A stretch of DNA of 64,000 nucleotides, taken from Chitinophagaceae bacterium. Its GTDB lineage: Bacteria > Bacteroidota > Bacteroidia > Chitinophagales > Chitinophagaceae. The translations under genes were made by a program, and so were the position numbers. The notes under the pieces are model-generated. The model had not been told where the DNA came from and did no database searches. It worked only from the letters and a program-made list of their open reading frames with translations. Where the stretch lies: contig JADKJV010000004.1 of the NCBI GenBank assembly GCA_016720825.1, positions 186,001-250,000 of the forward strand, read 5' to 3'. This document shows, in pieces, positions 61,911 through 64,000 of the stretch (positions are counted from its first letter, which is position 1; every line of letters starts with the position of its first letter).

Positions 61911-62504
61911 TTAATGCTTCCCCTTCCCATAAGCCTTTTCCCCCGCATACACCGCTACCACCAAATCATTCTCCTTCGGCGGAATCGGACAATTATACCC
62001 CGTCACAAACGCACAGTAAGGATTATAAGAATGGTTAAAATCAATAACCAGTGTTTTCTCCGCTGATATATCACCGGTTTTGAAATCAATATATTTCCCG
62101 CCTCCATAACTTTCAATACCGCTGAGTGAATCAGTGAAAGGGATAAAAAAATTATCCCGGTATTCAGAATGTCCCATCAGTTGTGCCAGCCGGTAAGCAT
62201 ACAATGTATAAAGTTTGCCCTGCAGTGTGAAACTCAGTTTGGCAAATTTGATGGCGTCTTTGGGGCCGGTTCCCGATGTGGCCATTGGAAAAAAAGCCTG
62301 TCCGGCCAGGATTTCAACCTTGGCTGTTACCCGGTATTTTTCATTGACAGGGTAGAAGCGGACAAAGGCGGTATCATTTTGAATGATGGTTGTCAGCTCC
62401 GTTTTATACTTCAGCTGGTAACTGAGCAGGCTGTCGGTATACGATTTCTGTGCAAAAACCGGTGATAGTGCCAACAGGAATATGGCAGTGATAAATGTTC
62501 TCAT
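61911..62504 (-). CDS. DUF1684 family secreted protein
   Basis: 197 residues. Signal peptide MRTFITAIFLLALSPVFAQ. The C-terminal half has the DUF1684 signature: GGGKYIDFKTG, DFNHSYNPYCAF, YNCPIPPKENDLVVAVYAGEK. The family is a common Bacteroidota/Actinobacteria domain of unknown function. Its start overlaps the stop of the upstream gene at 62501 by four bases (ATGA), so the two form an operon. Confidence 0.85.
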   Translation of the reverse strand: MRTFITAIFLLALSPVFAQKSYTDSLLSYQLKYKTELTTIIQNDTAFVRFYPVNEKYRVTAKVEILAGQAFFPMATSGTGPKDAIKFAKLSFTLQGKLYTLYAYRLAQLMGHSEYRDNFFIPFTDSLSGIESYGGGKYIDFKTGDISAEKTLVIDFNHSYNPYCAFVTGYNCPIPPKENDLVVAVYAGEKAYGKGKH

Positions 62505-63502
62505 TTTTCATGGCTCATTTGATCTGCAATACTGATCATTTCTTTCAGCGCTTTTTCCGTATTTGTGGTAATGGCCACGTGCAGGATCAGTCCGGTTTCA
62601 ATGAAATCAGCGTGTACAAACTGTTCCCTTAAAAATAAGTCGCGGGTGGGATCCCTGAATTCCAGCCAGTCAACAGCCTGGGCCAGGTATTTGCCCGGCA
62701 ATTTTTTGGCATCGGCTTCATTCAGTCCGTACTCATTGTAAAAATAAGTGGGGTGGTGGCCGGTATAAATGGTCATGCTGGAAAAAGTGGTATCACCCAG
62801 CATGCGGTATGTATTTACGCGCAGCACACCGAAATCATATTTTTCATCTGCCAGTACGAAGTAATTTTTAGGCAGGTTTATTTTTATTTTACTGGCAGTA
62901 CCGAAAACTTTGAATGATTCTGTCCGGGCAGTCAGGTTCAGCCGGCGCGTGCCTTTTGCCAGTGTGTTGAATATTTTTTCAGACAGCCGGATATATTCAT
63001 CTTTTGTCTGGAAAGCTTCGGGGTTGATATAGGCGTCCACCCGGCTTACCGTTTTATCGGGATTTTTTACCAGCAGGCTGTTGATAAGAATAGCAGATTC
63101 TGTGGAGTCGTAATAAATGGTTGGAGTATTCAGGATGGTGATCACCGAATCTGCGCTGTTCAGCTGTTTCCGGGAATAGTCTTCCGTGGTCGGTTCTGCT
63201 TTATTCAGTTCTGCCAGGAAATTATCAGAAGCCATGATCAGGGTTTCGGTGGCCATGATCACCAGTTTGCGGTTACCGTCTTCAATAAAAATGCGGGTTT
63301 CCTGGTTCTGGTTGGGGTCGGCTGCCATGATATCTGCCACCCGGGGCATCAGTTTGGCATTGGCCGGCAGGTCGAGGTAAAGTTTCCGGTTCAGCAGGTC
63401 CATTTTCCGGGATAGGGTAACGGTATCAACCTGTGCCTGAATGGTAAAGGGAAATGCCAGTGCAATGAGGATAGCGGGTACGGTGAATCGGTATAATTTC
63501 AT
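62501..63502 (-). CDS. Secreted protein of unknown function
   Basis: About 333 residues. Signal peptide KLYRFTVPAILIALAFPFTIQAQ. The rest is mixed alpha/beta, with the segments PRVADIMAADPNQNQETRIFIEDGNRKLVI and TYFYNEYGLNEADAKKLPGKYLAQ. No known domain recognised. I start at ATG 63502; an earlier ATG at 63523 adds seven residues before the signal peptide. Coupled to the DUF1684 gene downstream, so probably a functional partner in the envelope. Confidence 0.65.
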   Translation of the reverse strand: MKLYRFTVPAILIALAFPFTIQAQVDTVTLSRKMDLLNRKLYLDLPANAKLMPRVADIMAADPNQNQETRIFIEDGNRKLVIMATETLIMASDNFLAELNKAEPTTEDYSRKQLNSADSVITILNTPTIYYDSTESAILINSLLVKNPDKTVSRVDAYINPEAFQTKDEYIRLSEKIFNTLAKGTRRLNLTARTESFKVFGTASKIKINLPKNYFVLADEKYDFGVLRVNTYRMLGDTTFSSMTIYTGHHPTYFYNEYGLNEADAKKLPGKYLAQAVDWLEFRDPTRDLFLREQFVHADFIETGLILHVAITTNTEKALKEMISIADQMSHEK

Positions 63503-63617
63503 GCAATCTTGATTATGTATCAAAGATAGGTGGAGTGCCGGATACGCTGCATGCCCCCATTAATTAACAGCTTGCTCACATGGTCCCGGCGGGCTGTTTT
63601 CCCCCCTGCATTCTTCG

Positions 63618-63625
63618 TACCTTGC
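63618..63625 (+). promoter_or_regulatory. Possible -7 element (TACCTTGC) of thyA
   Basis: Similar to TAnnTTTG with one T fewer. It ends four bases before ATG 63630, so the mRNA would be nearly leaderless. Confidence 0.35.
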
Positions 63626-63629
63626 GGCC

Positions 63630-64000
63630 ATGCGTCAGTATCTCGATTTGTTACAGCACATTCTCGATAAAGGAGCTATCAAAACAGACCGGACCGGCAC
63701 CGGTACGCAGAGTTGTTTTGGTTACCAGATGCGGTTTAACCTGCAGGATGGATTTCCGCTGGTGACTACAAAAAAAGTACATCTTAAAAGTATTATACAT
63801 GAGCTGCTTTGGTTCCTGAAAGGCGAAACCAATATTGCTTACCTGAAAGAACATGGGGTGAAAATCTGGGATGAGTGGGCCAATGAAAACGGGGATCTGG
63901 GACCCGTGTATGGCAAGCAATGGAGAAACTGGGAAGGGAAGGACGGGAAAGTCACTGACCAGATGAGCGACCTGATCAACCAGATCAAAACTTCACCCGA
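63630..64000 (+). CDS. thyA: Thymidylate synthase (partial)
   Basis: The first 123 codons are in the window; the 3' end is outside. MRQYLDLLQHILDKGAIKTDRTGTGT matches the ThyA N-terminus, with the phosphate-binding Arg in DRTGTGT. FPLVTTKKVHLKSIIHELLWFLKGETNI and IWDEWANENGDLGPVYGKQWRNW follow, including the conserved substrate-loop Trp and Tyr. It methylates dUMP to dTMP using methylene tetrahydrofolate. Confidence 0.95.
   Translation, partial: MRQYLDLLQHILDKGAIKTDRTGTGTQSCFGYQMRFNLQDGFPLVTTKKVHLKSIIHELLWFLKGETNIAYLKEHGVKIWDEWANENGDLGPVYGKQWRNWEGKDGKVTDQMSDLINQIKTSP

Overview
The window reads as chromosomal DNA of a Bacteroidota bacterium, most likely the Chitinophagaceae / Chitinophagales branch. 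Reasons: promoters of the form TTTG-N19/20-TAnnTTTG (clearest before rpsJ), few Shine-Dalgarno sequences, proteins with type IX secretion (T9SS) C-terminal sorting domains, an OmpA protein with thrombospondin type 3 repeats, and housekeeping protein sequences typical of that branch. I see no CRISPR array, rRNA, tRNA, complete insertion sequence or prophage.

Layout. 0-5.3 kb: end of a PLP-dependent deaminase, a nucleotidyltransferase, an ECF sigma factor overlapping a membrane-anchored serine protease with an anti-sigma-like N-terminus, a small lipoprotein and a DEAD-box helicase. 5.4-12.9 kb: an aromatic amino acid operon (pheA, aminotransferase, tyrA, DAHP synthase-chorismate mutase, aroB, aroA, aroC). 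It is preceded by a 28-residue leader peptide holding an eight-codon Tyr/Phe run and by an intrinsic terminator, which together look like a transcription attenuator. 12.9-17.1 kb: DUF952 protein, VanX-type dipeptidase, L,D-transpeptidase, OmpA/TSP3 protein. 17.7-19.9 kb: fusA. 20-30 kb: an accessory block with a broken T9SS-exported protein, a flippase-like membrane protein, a beta-helix protein, a small lipoprotein plus cytochrome c, a cupin and a hemerythrin-like protein. 30.4-42.6 kb: the S10-spc ribosomal protein cluster, rpsJ to secY, then map. 43.4-50.4 kb: a flavoprotein, an acyltransferase, a second ECF sigma / anti-sigma-like pair and rpsA. 50.7-55.4 kb: a 1554-residue T9SS surface protein with eight SdrD-B-like repeats. 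55.5-64 kb: SIMPL protein, acyltransferase, acyl-CoA thioesterase, proline dehydrogenase, TPR protein, a broken deoxyribosyltransferase-like gene, a DUF1684 protein and its partner, and the 5' part of thyA.

Three themes run across the genes. First, the aro operon is probably controlled by ribosome stalling on a leader peptide whose mRNA may be leaderless. Second, intergenic spaces carry many degenerate short-motif repeat clusters, often folding back as hairpins. Three large GGTTGGA-type copies each start right behind an intrinsic terminator, and a more varied set sits in the gaps between ribosomal protein genes. Third, several conserved genes (DEAD-box helicase, tyrA, L,D-transpeptidase, rplE, an acyltransferase, the T9SS protein) are interrupted by what look like single-base losses in short homopolymers. 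This points to base-calling errors in the source sequence or, less likely, to recoding. Protein lengths for these genes are given as if the missing base were restored.
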